Below, one piece after another: positions 32,601 to 38,796 of a stretch of DNA of 60,181 nt (position 1 is the stretch's first letter; the number at the start of each line of letters is the position of its first letter). The position numbers and the translations under genes were made by a program. The notes below the pieces were generated by a model that saw only the letters and a program-made list of their open reading frames with translations, was not told the DNA's origin and ran no database searches. Source of the stretch: a virus; IMG/VR virus record IMGVR_UViG_3300025889_000126, positions 1-60,181 of that record; one strand, written 5' to 3'.

Positions 32601-32619
32601 TTATATATTGTTCGTCCAT
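23662..32619 (-). CDS. Giant internal virion / ejection protein (2985 aa), polyvalent-protein-like
   Basis: The N-terminus has two tandem copies of a short motif (LYNQLGGEGKFGAFEDFKDL and FYNAFGESTLGAFEDFKSLV). Around residues 690-830 is a Gly/Ala-rich hydrophobic part (AAGAGTGAAAGLVGGPLAPA) that could cross a membrane. Residues about 1230-1430 are Pro-Thr-Glu-Val repeats. Long charged coiled-coil regions follow. The C-terminal part (about 2400-2985) contains a hydrophobic alpha-helical domain with ISQTVPVAVNTLI, MPLSTFRMNQT and FRMLKLYIGYYVFYSIAQFI, like the large polyvalent-protein-associated domains of phages, and a Lys/Arg/Glu tail. I see no polymerase or lytic-enzyme active site. It is the last gene of the virion operon and one of the largest phage proteins for a 60-kb genome. 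It probably leaves the capsid with DNA. Confidence 0.7.
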   Translation of the reverse strand: MDEQYIIDLYNQLGGEGKFGAFEDFKDLIKSDPSYQKDFYNAFGESTLGAFEDFKSLVSAPTTPTKQPTQQPMAQEQQPVKKKEDMESSWLSGLGISESEPTGTSTFDEAQKYLLSLQPKEEQVKTKPVAPQDARIAEGYSWGATEPTQLAEAKNYGINITTPSKTTKESKEAVAIIEESKARDTEERLQILKETKAFELQEQEKRNKELSDALFRSKTPEFINKLNSIDNRIFDDYNNIDDLKKEFQPYGIVIEKAGIFGNKLIARSENGQASIDIDLSVDSDADKVQEAKKLRDFISQNNRMSEEEDFLNKALRAKNMRNGARINDDGTMSTVKFLSFDNKVIPTLFPKNPLFVTPFKDDWVELPFEEALKEAQKRGEIFTFKTDKEAEDFAAGSWKDMSKVDLEGDLFYKQKGLDYVTDKRRINRYNEIDDIINFFEGGKLSAAEKEKVYSNPTVFINGKKRLDVENTLAELKKEREQLRPLVKDMTFSTQDKTYEKTRMDFDAHLAKIENKTAAEATKIFREAKSDLDIVKAEAISRFNMPIEELMKIPESKITDKEAYKNLVQKYVDANQLAQTAVMKFDEAKTYFDAKTNKEINSELTDNIIATWNSLNDGLTNGMIGDQLLAMTLPGYTSYSGYSDPRNAAKYISEKLASMSGTQSRVMTRMSEAKTYRDWWDVVLDDPFEAMAVAVAQSVSQMLPYGAKIIPVTTAAGAGTGAAAGLVGGPLAPATVLGGAATGAGMGFRSGQAITGYITEYTNALMEAVKNKGYKATDPKSLEKALMDQNVWNEAAAVGAARGIPIATIDYITAGLAGKIIKPASKLASATSKIARGTIEHGIIDPSAEMAGELVAQGNEILFGTGRKEIDFNEVALEGLGGMGSNTPNHVINAYSAIKKNTDINLAYNLTDYKNIASERVSDERISNWANNMQRLGKIDEDVNQKIQENVGLRREAKGLMSVGGGSANSNVTARTMELLAAKKELTSSKEKQEVYSDDVKAINEELSAMGKSKAILPTENQVDLTKISGIETKEVGEYMINGKRYTKQQFLDKIDSFTPERLAKLNIGVKNDNQVSQTLNEKLDAIQKQTTGEVSVQPEARVGQEMVEGEPEAGSEAAPQQGVLSPEESQRKEELLAAFENPSELESFTEGEPTPLIKVNDAYEDKAGAQAELDALLQKEQATPEGLGAQIEIAAKEGQETAQKTTTDIITSAPLNIKGGVIITDSNGNDVVVNDNEQIAAKLYDDAMATPEDQRTPNQNDIIEKVQRIISQVAAETEVTPVAEAAPVEPVETFTEQDRARQQELTDALAKADKRRKNITVGETVMPKADVKAELDALNQKELSSQQPVTETVTEPVTEALTPEQEADKLEQMMLAKMGAPKVEAAPVTETAPVTETPTEQAPPTEVAPVTEIAPVTETTPKAKSKAAKVLNFVISGIGGIGRGGFRVWKSQNYNVEEGGNEAQDNRSKQEVSELTNPTDKTRLIGRYYSVDQGDKVTYYANTNEVAFDNEFKRLTDAVNRGASVQVSVTVNKSDNVNEADIQKALLEKLTQVVEVSVDKNTFKANPQADFSGISLNEINAPVTEVVTETTEGATQEQIAPTKKLSDAVRSLKIKGPSGLQSNILGVPIAIWNAAMDTVAKAIDAGKGLADQAKVLRDALAKGYAEIKEKYKAINKERYEAKVLNRMYSGAIEMARNPIDPRDKISDAGIKIYLMKQGLTESQADALLKIKPKAEKKPISKEKIVGKPKPKKVTVNEMTALKDQIRLEARAAREAKADLNTKRKILAAAIKDMVKKGKITTRQAAVLINKVNNTNLDNPIMVERLLTYAEKVFNDAEYADKLNKANDLQSDIKKLSKNTKKFGNLTPFAAEFAKIDPAMVENIDEYIEMASKVKEGVQGSKIVGENVIPADMVDVGKTMEYVNKMMEAQAETIRKNTAERLQELMGVDASDLTYNQMMELLNLSEDEKVDKYKEGIIRGFIDKMFNTYSTIINDMFKTGIDPFSDPDNPTTVEFKESDKKIVEEFMAMDLSLLDAKEALRAADALNNFIVNKSIAGMGNVLAAYNGVKNVKEVDNKGVRSKEIKMYFSPAIGRLFFEQFASVPLFFERLFKGFKAGQYVREKMGINSLINHKAEALDATNRVINKYVLQFTKMKPNNKSFQDMYNIIERGIIGDLAKTIVGDEKQVAAEFNRRKKLIEESIEVLNKGGTKKETEAAKVIKEVYDKIARDANNIAEVKAKADPINVDAVQFWVDEWAKLYDQFADVALSVYNKVLDKNVNYVPDRFGFLERADKVKKDTDGTESLFFSNSNTENFYKKEAGSLMKSTPPTTLFDSSGKANMYVNLSFDTNNANALLEALIDIKTAADIRQIQAFTKSAEFENIIPSGKDASLIKDRIATLIRNIRNKRIVTEKVFRDVTRKLDRIAGLGTALVLAGPTQAISQTVPVAVNTLINAGGNLKLSNLHNKVINDFINNSGMAIANRGVEATTELETLNQKLEAVATAKTEKVARYIENLNRKYLKIYLSNFDVMIARASWIGYYEQYLKKQKEYPKQGIDYSNHEMNKEAAQYAQDMVDRQQNISDKDLAGKMYQSDNPLKQFITKIAMPLSTFRMNQTTRFSNDLAVLSSKTASNEDKRIAARSLGGFAAEMATFRMLKLYIGYYVFYSIAQFIRGEEDDEEEKKKKWDNMVKGAATSVTTDVLSPAPFADIVARSGFSAVLDKVQEFIGTEEEDRYNIFTDQGKTVFESFISDLGILGIAADKATKLYENIRLGITGEFTDNYNNKKTIMEKDRELLSNPLYIALGITTTLGINPFSPETNNVMNTIVKSAKKDAMTGPQLKEYQETGRDKSEVKKYKAERKAMKEEAYGGYETLKEFEEKEPYKFDEYSAPGGKLYKYRESERLEEEEKNKDKPFRGLSEKKFKELYPKEWRKNYGPGTKYFREQNTPEKRRERAMEKREEAKREMLRKRREVQEKIRQRQERYGR
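28360..28590. repeat. Degenerate repeats encoding a Pro-Thr-Glu-Val linker
   Basis: On the plus strand, TCAGTTACAGGAGC-like units recur about every 15-30 bases. They encode VTE(T)AP-type repeats in the giant protein, a low-complexity flexible linker that may vary in length between relatives. Confidence 0.7.
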
Positions 32620-32634
32620 GTTATTATTTGTTTA

Positions 32635-34344
32635 TTATCCTCCTTGTTGTGGTTTTCTTTTTGTTGCATTAAGTCCTCCGCCTGCGCCTCCGCCTTGCCC
32701 TTGATTAAGTGCGTTTAATTCTTTTGTTAATGCACTTATTTCATTAGCTAATTCAATTCCTAAAAATGACATTCTATCAAAAGTACTCATATCATTAAAT
32801 TGTTTTTGTTTTTCCTCTAATGCAGCATTAATTTCAGCAATTCTTCCACTATTTAATGTTTCTGGTGAATAATTAGGATTATACTTACCTCCCATTAATG
32901 TGCCTTCAAAATCTTTCAAATATTTAGTTAATATATCATTTCCATATATCCATCCACCAAAAGTTCTACCGAAATTCAAAACATCAACAGGGTTCCCATT
33001 GTCATCAGTTAAAGGAATTGGATTTGAAACTTTATCGTTTTTATATATTGTGGCAGTTACTTTTTTACCAGATTGATTTATGACGATATCTTGCACTCCA
33101 CTTTGTGATATTAGTGCATTTCTAAGAGCTTCCTTGTCTGCACCCCCAGATTCCCAGAAATTGCGTATTATATTTCCAAATGATATTGCTGATTGTCTAT
33201 TAAGACCTGCTTCAATTTCTGCCCCAGATGGACGTGATATAGGCTGATCTTGGGCTACGTCCGTATAAGTCTTGATTCCTATTTTCTTATCTAGCTTTGC
33301 TCTTAATTGGCTTCTTAGAAAATTCTCAGCCTCTGTTTTTTGTTCTGGGCTAGGGACAGGATTATACACTCCATTCCCATCTTTAGTGAATAATAGTTTA
33401 CTTTGGTCTTTTTTTGCTTCCTCAGCGCTTTCAGTTATCTTCTTACCAATATCATTTGTTAATACAGAGGATAAGTTGTATTTATTTTCTAACCTAGAAT
33501 CTATAAATGCTTTCTCCGCTACTTTAAATGATTCGCTTGTTGCTACTAATCTGTCAACTTCTTCTTTAGATAACCCAAGCTCTTTTGCTCTTGCAATTAT
33601 TTCATCTTTTGTTATGTCAAATATTTCGGTAATTGAGCCAGCTTTCATCCTAGTTCCTAATTCTCTATATGAATTTAAGGATTCACCTAACCCCTCTACC
33701 CATTTTGTTAAATCTGGGTCATATTTATACCTGTCATACTTTGCATTAACAGCACCTTTTAGTTGGTTAACTGACATGATATTCTGAGAACCTGGTAATA
33801 CTTTTCTAATTCCGTCTTTATCAGGTTCTCCTTTTAGCCCAAATGTCAATGAACCATTTGCATTGTAAAATGCTTGAAGGTTATTTAGCTTTCCATATTT
33901 CTCAAGTTCTTCGCCTGCATAAAGCTCAATATCTTGACTATCCTCTGCTTTCATCCTATCCTGCCTCTCCTTAAAAGATTGTTGTATTGTCCCTACGGTT
34001 TCATAGAACCCTTTGACATTGTCATTTTGATTTTGGACATAAGCAGCAAAGTCTTTTACTTGAAGCTTGCCTGACTTTAGCAGGTTATATTGTATCTTTA
34101 AATTCTCAGCAGAGTTATAGGCGAGGTCCATTGTTAATCCTGTAACTTCCTCATTCTCGCCTGTTGGCTGGTCATTTATGAACTCAAGGCCATCTTTATA
34201 AGCTTTGTCAATAGCAGCTTTTTTCTCGGTGCGTACACGGTCAATCTCATCGACAGTATTTGTTATTGTCCTGCCGACATCAGCCCAGTTTACATAACTG
34301 TCAGCTTCCCTTTCAACGTAACCAAAATATGACTTAGGTGGCAT
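32635..34344 (-). CDS. Internal virion protein (569 aa)
   Basis: Almost entirely helical and charged: DRVRTEKKAAIDKAYKDGLE near the N-terminus, IARAKELGLSKEEVDRLVAT in the middle. It ends with a Gly-rich tail (GQGGGAGGGLNATKRKPQQG). It sits between the giant protein and a 472-aa protein in the position where short-tailed phages encode ejection proteins. No enzymatic motif is recognised. Membership in the virion is inferred from neighbours. Confidence 0.6.
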   Translation of the reverse strand: MPPKSYFGYVEREADSYVNWADVGRTITNTVDEIDRVRTEKKAAIDKAYKDGLEFINDQPTGENEEVTGLTMDLAYNSAENLKIQYNLLKSGKLQVKDFAAYVQNQNDNVKGFYETVGTIQQSFKERQDRMKAEDSQDIELYAGEELEKYGKLNNLQAFYNANGSLTFGLKGEPDKDGIRKVLPGSQNIMSVNQLKGAVNAKYDRYKYDPDLTKWVEGLGESLNSYRELGTRMKAGSITEIFDITKDEIIARAKELGLSKEEVDRLVATSESFKVAEKAFIDSRLENKYNLSSVLTNDIGKKITESAEEAKKDQSKLLFTKDGNGVYNPVPSPEQKTEAENFLRSQLRAKLDKKIGIKTYTDVAQDQPISRPSGAEIEAGLNRQSAISFGNIIRNFWESGGADKEALRNALISQSGVQDIVINQSGKKVTATIYKNDKVSNPIPLTDDNGNPVDVLNFGRTFGGWIYGNDILTKYLKDFEGTLMGGKYNPNYSPETLNSGRIAEINAALEEKQKQFNDMSTFDRMSFLGIELANEISALTKELNALNQGQGGGAGGGLNATKRKPQQGG

Positions 34345-34347
34345 ATG

Positions 34348-35766
34348 TTATCCTGTTTTTGTTTTGTTATCCTCTTTATCTGCAACTGCAATTTTATTCA
34401 TTAGTGTCTTGAAATTCTCTAATACAGGTAGTAGGTTCTCTATATAGTGAGTCTTACTTTTGTTTATTGGCTTAATTCTTAAACCTTCTTTCTTTATTTT
34501 TTGCTCCGAAGCTTCTTCTGTTTTAAGCCCTTTAATTGTATTTGACTCTTCCTGTAGTCTCTCATTAGGCATACCAGTAGATATCATTAAAAATTGCTGT
34601 ACATTATTTGGAAGTCTATCATAATTTTCTATTAGGAAATTAAAATGATTTTGATTTACATTTTTCCCTGGACCTAATTGTCCATTGTTAATTAAGAAAA
34701 GCTCAGTAGCTCTTTTTTTTGCAATAACTTCTGAATAATCTTTAAGGTATTTTTTATCTGTTTCGTCATAAGGTAGTTTATCAACTAAATTATTTTCGTC
34801 TATTATCTTTTGTGCATAAGGAGTAATGTTATAATATGACTGATTCTCCTTTTTGCTTTTTAAGTCTGTTATATGAGATGCGTGTTCAAGCTCTTCGGCA
34901 CTAGTATAATATCCTTCTCTTTCATTTTTTAATGCTTTTTTTGATATCTCTATTTCTGTTGCATTCGGATATAACATATTTCCCTTCGCTACATATGCCT
35001 TCATTTTTCCTCTTTCGTCAGTACTAATATCTTTTAGTTCAACAGGAGTTGTAGTTACTCGTCCTACTCTATTTAAAGTTATACCTGATGCTGTTTTACT
35101 TTCTTCACCAGGTCTATATTCTTTGGTCTTATCTCCTGAATAGTCGCCAGTTGTATTGTATCCAATTCTTTTACTTTGCTCTACCTCGTTCCTTAATTTA
35201 CTTTGATATCCTTCACTGCCATAGATGGCTAATAAGTCTTTTACTACATCTTGTTGATTTGCGTCAAATTTAGTAGATTTTTCTTTATTTGCTACTACTG
35301 AATTGTAATAAACATTGTTTGGAATTAAATTAAATGGATCTACCATCCTTTTTGTTTTCAACCAATCAGGTGCATTTTCAACAACTTTTACATCCTCAGT
35401 AATATATTCTCCTTGCAATTCTCCTGCGGCTGGTGCATTAGGTGGCAATGCTTCTCCGATACTACTTCTATATTTATTTTGAGGGTCAACGGATTTTGCT
35501 CTTAATAATCTAGCTATAAAATTTTTAGGTGGCTCTTGTGGAGGTGATACTTCTTTAACTACTGTTGTTTGTTCTTTAGGTGTTCTACCTACTAACAAGC
35601 CAAATACATTTATATCATTTCCGTATCCGCTGCTTTTTGCAGATTCATATAACTTATTAAACGCCTCATCATTTGTCTGAATAAGGGAGATAAAATTCTC
35701 CTTAGGGTTTTGATAACCTTGACCCTTAGCGTATTCATATAAATAATCTACAGCTTTCTGATTCAT
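34348..35766 (-). CDS. Virion protein with N-terminal repeat and metallopeptidase-like remnant (472 aa)
   Basis: Residues 6-57 contain two copies of a motif like that at the start of the giant protein (LYEYAKGQGYQNPKENFISL, then LYESAKSSGYGNDINVFGLL). Around residue 285 is EELEHASH, followed 60 residues later by SEVIAKKRATELFLINNG. This resembles the HExxH and downstream helix of metallopeptidase-like proteins in related phages, but the first His is Glu, so the site is probably inactive. It is in the ejection-protein cluster, 8 nt after the preceding gene. Confidence 0.55.
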   Translation of the reverse strand: MNQKAVDYLYEYAKGQGYQNPKENFISLIQTNDEAFNKLYESAKSSGYGNDINVFGLLVGRTPKEQTTVVKEVSPPQEPPKNFIARLLRAKSVDPQNKYRSSIGEALPPNAPAAGELQGEYITEDVKVVENAPDWLKTKRMVDPFNLIPNNVYYNSVVANKEKSTKFDANQQDVVKDLLAIYGSEGYQSKLRNEVEQSKRIGYNTTGDYSGDKTKEYRPGEESKTASGITLNRVGRVTTTPVELKDISTDERGKMKAYVAKGNMLYPNATEIEISKKALKNEREGYYTSAEELEHASHITDLKSKKENQSYYNITPYAQKIIDENNLVDKLPYDETDKKYLKDYSEVIAKKRATELFLINNGQLGPGKNVNQNHFNFLIENYDRLPNNVQQFLMISTGMPNERLQEESNTIKGLKTEEASEQKIKKEGLRIKPINKSKTHYIENLLPVLENFKTLMNKIAVADKEDNKTKTG

Positions 35767-35774
35767 ATTGTTTA

Positions 35775-36569
35775 TTATTTACCAGGAACTATTTGTCCAA
35801 ACAAGTCATATTGATTGACAAACTTTTTACCCTTGCCTATCATATATGACTCAAAGTCAGGATTAGTCATACCACCAACACCTAAGCCATACTTCTTGTC
35901 AATAGCTTGTTGGTATGTCATTGGCTTGCCATCAATCATATACTCAGCACCTAACTGTCCTGCAGCAGCTCTCTTATTGTACTCAGCCTGCTGTGCCCCA
36001 AACTTTTTACTTGCCTGAGTCTGCATATACAATGGCACCATCTCAGCAGCATATCCTGCCATCCCTGCTATGCCCTGAAAGCCTTGAGCCATTGCAGCTG
36101 TTCTTGCCTCCTGAGCGTCAGCAGCAGCCATCTGCGCACCCATAGCCTCACCCATATCTAACTGCACGTCTACGTCTCTTAGTCTTGACTCCTCAGTAGC
36201 TGACAATCTCTCAAGGTCCATAAGCTCCTTGCCCATCTCTGTTCTAATGCCTGCCTGTGCCTGGTTCTGCATAGCTTGTAGTCTACCTGCCGTTGCAGCA
36301 GCACCTCTATCAGCCTCTCTCGCTCCCTCTAATGCCTGAGCGCCTGAGGATAGCATCGCCTCTCTCTGTAGCTCGTACGGCTCCTTCTTGATTGCAAGTT
36401 GGTCGTAGTAGTTTACCTCTAGTTTTTTACGAGCCTCCTGCATAGCTTGGTCTGCCTTAGCCTGAGCCTCCTTCATCAATTGGTTCTGCTTAGCTGCCTG
36501 AGCAAATGACATACCGGTAGTGACTGCCGTTGTCCCTAACCCTATGATTGCTCCTGTAATTGCTCCCAT
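35775..36569 (-). CDS. Internal core / ejection protein with N-terminal membrane helix (264 aa)
   Basis: MGAITGAIIGLGTTAVTTGM is a Gly/Ala/Thr-rich hydrophobic helix. A long Ala/Gln/Glu coiled coil follows (LMKEAQAKADQAMQEARKKL), then a Met/Ala-rich middle and a polar C-terminus ending QIVPGK. The pattern is that of T7 gp14-type internal proteins, which insert into the envelope during DNA ejection. It is first of the ejection cluster after the GNAT gene. Confidence 0.7.
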   Translation of the reverse strand: MGAITGAIIGLGTTAVTTGMSFAQAAKQNQLMKEAQAKADQAMQEARKKLEVNYYDQLAIKKEPYELQREAMLSSGAQALEGAREADRGAAATAGRLQAMQNQAQAGIRTEMGKELMDLERLSATEESRLRDVDVQLDMGEAMGAQMAAADAQEARTAAMAQGFQGIAGMAGYAAEMVPLYMQTQASKKFGAQQAEYNKRAAAGQLGAEYMIDGKPMTYQQAIDKKYGLGVGGMTNPDFESYMIGKGKKFVNQYDLFGQIVPGK

Positions 36570-36571
36570 AT

Positions 36572-36991
36572 TTATAGAATTTTTATCATCTCACCAACAT
36601 ACTCATCGCCTTTGACATAGCCGATCTCTTTGTATGTGTCAATAAGACTTTTGTTTTTAATCAGTGCGTAACAATACTCGTTTCCCAAGTTTTTACTTAT
36701 CTCTGTCAAAGTTGATACTAATAGCATAATCGCTTCCTTACGCATTGGCTTTTTGGTATACTTTCTACTTGAGATTATCCAATCTACCCATGACACCTTT
36801 GAGTTTGTCATGTACATAAACCCTGCGCAAATAGGCGTATTGCCATCGTAAACTATAACACCACCAGTACCATCATCAGGCAAGAAAGCCCTTGTTGGTG
36901 GGGTCCATTCCCACTCTTTCCACCACTCTACTAGTATGGTGTCGTAGTCATCCATTGTCAATGGTCTTATAGTTAACTCTTCCATAAACAC
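36572..36991 (-). CDS. GNAT-family N-acetyltransferase-like protein (139 aa)
   Basis: LTIRPLTMDDYDTILVEWWK is a typical GNAT start. A strand GGVIVYDGNTPICAGFMYMT follows, then WIISSRKYTKKPMRKEAIML at the acetyl-CoA-binding loop position and a final strand pair. Genes of this type are frequently embedded among tail genes of Bacteroidota and marine phages; the substrate is unknown. Two ATG codons (36991, 36985) could start it. The canonical Q/R-x-x-G-x-G/A loop is degenerate. Confidence 0.7.
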   Translation of the reverse strand: MFMEELTIRPLTMDDYDTILVEWWKEWEWTPPTRAFLPDDGTGGVIVYDGNTPICAGFMYMTNSKVSWVDWIISSRKYTKKPMRKEAIMLLVSTLTEISKNLGNEYCYALIKNKSLIDTYKEIGYVKGDEYVGEMIKIL

Positions 36992-36995
36992 AAAA

Positions 36996-37844
36996 TTATG
37001 GAAAACTTTTCATAACTTCAGACTCTACAGCAAATAATTCTATCTTTGACACAGAAGAATTTTCAATCTCAAATACACAATAGTGTCCAAGCACCCCATG
37101 AGATTCAGCCACTGAGTCCTTAGTATAAAAGAAATAAGCGTCTTGTACTGGTATTGGCGTAGTCCCTGGTATCGTAATATCAATAACAATCTGATTGATG
37201 CCAAGTTTATAATTCTTGTTAATTTGTAATATTCTTCCTGCTAAAAATTGAGTTGTTGATGGCAGTATTGTAAAGTATAACACATCCCCAATGCTCATAA
37301 TATTGCCAAGGTCAACTAGTGGTGATATAGAGAAGTCGATAGTATCCCCTGCTACATTTACCTGATAGCTCTTACCAATGCCATTCGTACTACGGATCGC
37401 TAGCTCACCGCTGTCATTGTTCCGAACAAATGCAAAGTATGACTGCTCCTTCTTCTCAAACCAAGTGTCAAGGATATAGCCAGAGTCTTGTATGTCCGTG
37501 TAGAGTATCGCACTCCATGTTGCATCACCCTCAAGATTAAGCGTCTTAAATAGTTTATTCTCAAGAGGAACTGTATTAAATACACTCTTCATTCTTGTTG
37601 GCGTAAATGCTGCTGTGGCATCACCAAGTGTAAACCACCATTGTTCGTAGAACGTATTCTTTTTAGTATTGACATTATGCCTATAGAGATTGCCTCCCTT
37701 AAATGTGTAGAAGTATTGATTCATACCTATCATCCACTCAGGATTATATGAGTAGAATGACACCCATCCCGATACAGCATTGCTGAACGTAAGAGTATAA
37801 AAGTTCTCTATAGGTATAGACTTTACTGTCTCTTCTTTTCCCAT
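36996..37844 (-). CDS. Tail-associated beta-rich protein (282 aa)
   Basis: Beta-rich with FSNAVSGWVSFYSYNPEWMI and YFYTFKGGNLYRHN near the N-terminus, a segment that recurs in tail or stabilisation proteins of related phages. No catalytic motif is visible. It lies immediately downstream of two other tail proteins and probably belongs to the tail tip or nozzle. Confidence 0.6.
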   Translation of the reverse strand: MGKEETVKSIPIENFYTLTFSNAVSGWVSFYSYNPEWMIGMNQYFYTFKGGNLYRHNVNTKKNTFYEQWWFTLGDATAAFTPTRMKSVFNTVPLENKLFKTLNLEGDATWSAILYTDIQDSGYILDTWFEKKEQSYFAFVRNNDSGELAIRSTNGIGKSYQVNVAGDTIDFSISPLVDLGNIMSIGDVLYFTILPSTTQFLAGRILQINKNYKLGINQIVIDITIPGTTPIPVQDAYFFYTKDSVAESHGVLGHYCVFEIENSSVSKIELFAVESEVMKSFP

Positions 37845-37854
37845 TATTTATTTT

Positions 37855-38787
37855 TTAAGCTGCGCAATATGAATGAAATGCAATGATTATTCCGTCCTGT
37901 ACTTGGAACGTGTCGTATGGTGCCGGAACTGGCAATGCTCTATAGTAACCGTCAGGCAATACTGTCGCTCCGCTGCTATCCAAGAACACCCAATCGTATA
38001 GCCCTAACGTGATGCCATCGCCATTGACAGGTGCTACATAATAGGTATAATTGTATGGGAAATTACAGAAGAACTCAGGCGATACTGATGTTACTCCATA
38101 GGTCCCCAAAAATGATGGTAGCTCTAATGGACATGAGATACCGACAACAGCCTCAGAGTCAGGACATATTCCTACAATTGTAACGGTAATATACCTCTCA
38201 GATGCGTTTGTCTTTGGTATAACCATTACGCATAAGTCAGGATTGCCTGCTGTTAGTTGCACCTCACCAGCAGATACTGTAATGCTTGTGGTGCCAACAG
38301 GTGTATAGGCGGTCCCATCCCAATCGTACAAGTCAAGACTTACAGGAGTCCCAATACTAATGCAATCATTAGGTATATCACCTATGTATGTGAATGAGGT
38401 ACTTGGCATTCCTGCAAGCAGCCCAAATCCTTGAGAGCTTAATTGATTATACGTAACAGAGTCATAGTCAACCTTTATGCCATTGACTGTACTGTTAACA
38501 GCTACGGTTACAATAACCGCTCCTACTGACGTTGGAGTATCTCCTGCATCAAATGTAATGGTATATACACCCTGAAGTGATGGAGCCTCTACTGCATCCT
38601 TACACTCAGTGCCGCAGGTAGGACAAGCCTCCGCTGGTAGCAATACACCACCAACTTGCTGCCTTGCTGTGACACCATCAAAGTAGTATCCATCAGGTGC
38701 AGCTGTAGTAAGCCCTGGGTCTAAGAATACAGTAGTTGCTGCTGCTAATGTTGGGCAATTTAAGTAAAATGTTTGTTGTGTTGGCAT
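37855..38787 (-). CDS. Beta-rich tail/fibre-type structural protein (310 aa)
   Basis: Rich in Thr, Val, Gly and Cys. The N-terminus contains DGYYFDGVTARQQVGGVLLP and ACPTCGTEC, a pattern repeated in several phage tail proteins of Bacteroidota phages; beta-sandwich repeats follow. It lies between the 1557-aa protein and another tail protein. Exact role unknown. Confidence 0.6.
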   Translation of the reverse strand: MPTQQTFYLNCPTLAAATTVFLDPGLTTAAPDGYYFDGVTARQQVGGVLLPAEACPTCGTECKDAVEAPSLQGVYTITFDAGDTPTSVGAVIVTVAVNSTVNGIKVDYDSVTYNQLSSQGFGLLAGMPSTSFTYIGDIPNDCISIGTPVSLDLYDWDGTAYTPVGTTSITVSAGEVQLTAGNPDLCVMVIPKTNASERYITVTIVGICPDSEAVVGISCPLELPSFLGTYGVTSVSPEFFCNFPYNYTYYVAPVNGDGITLGLYDWVFLDSSGATVLPDGYYRALPVPAPYDTFQVQDGIIIAFHSYCAA

Positions 38788-38796
38788 AATTTATTT

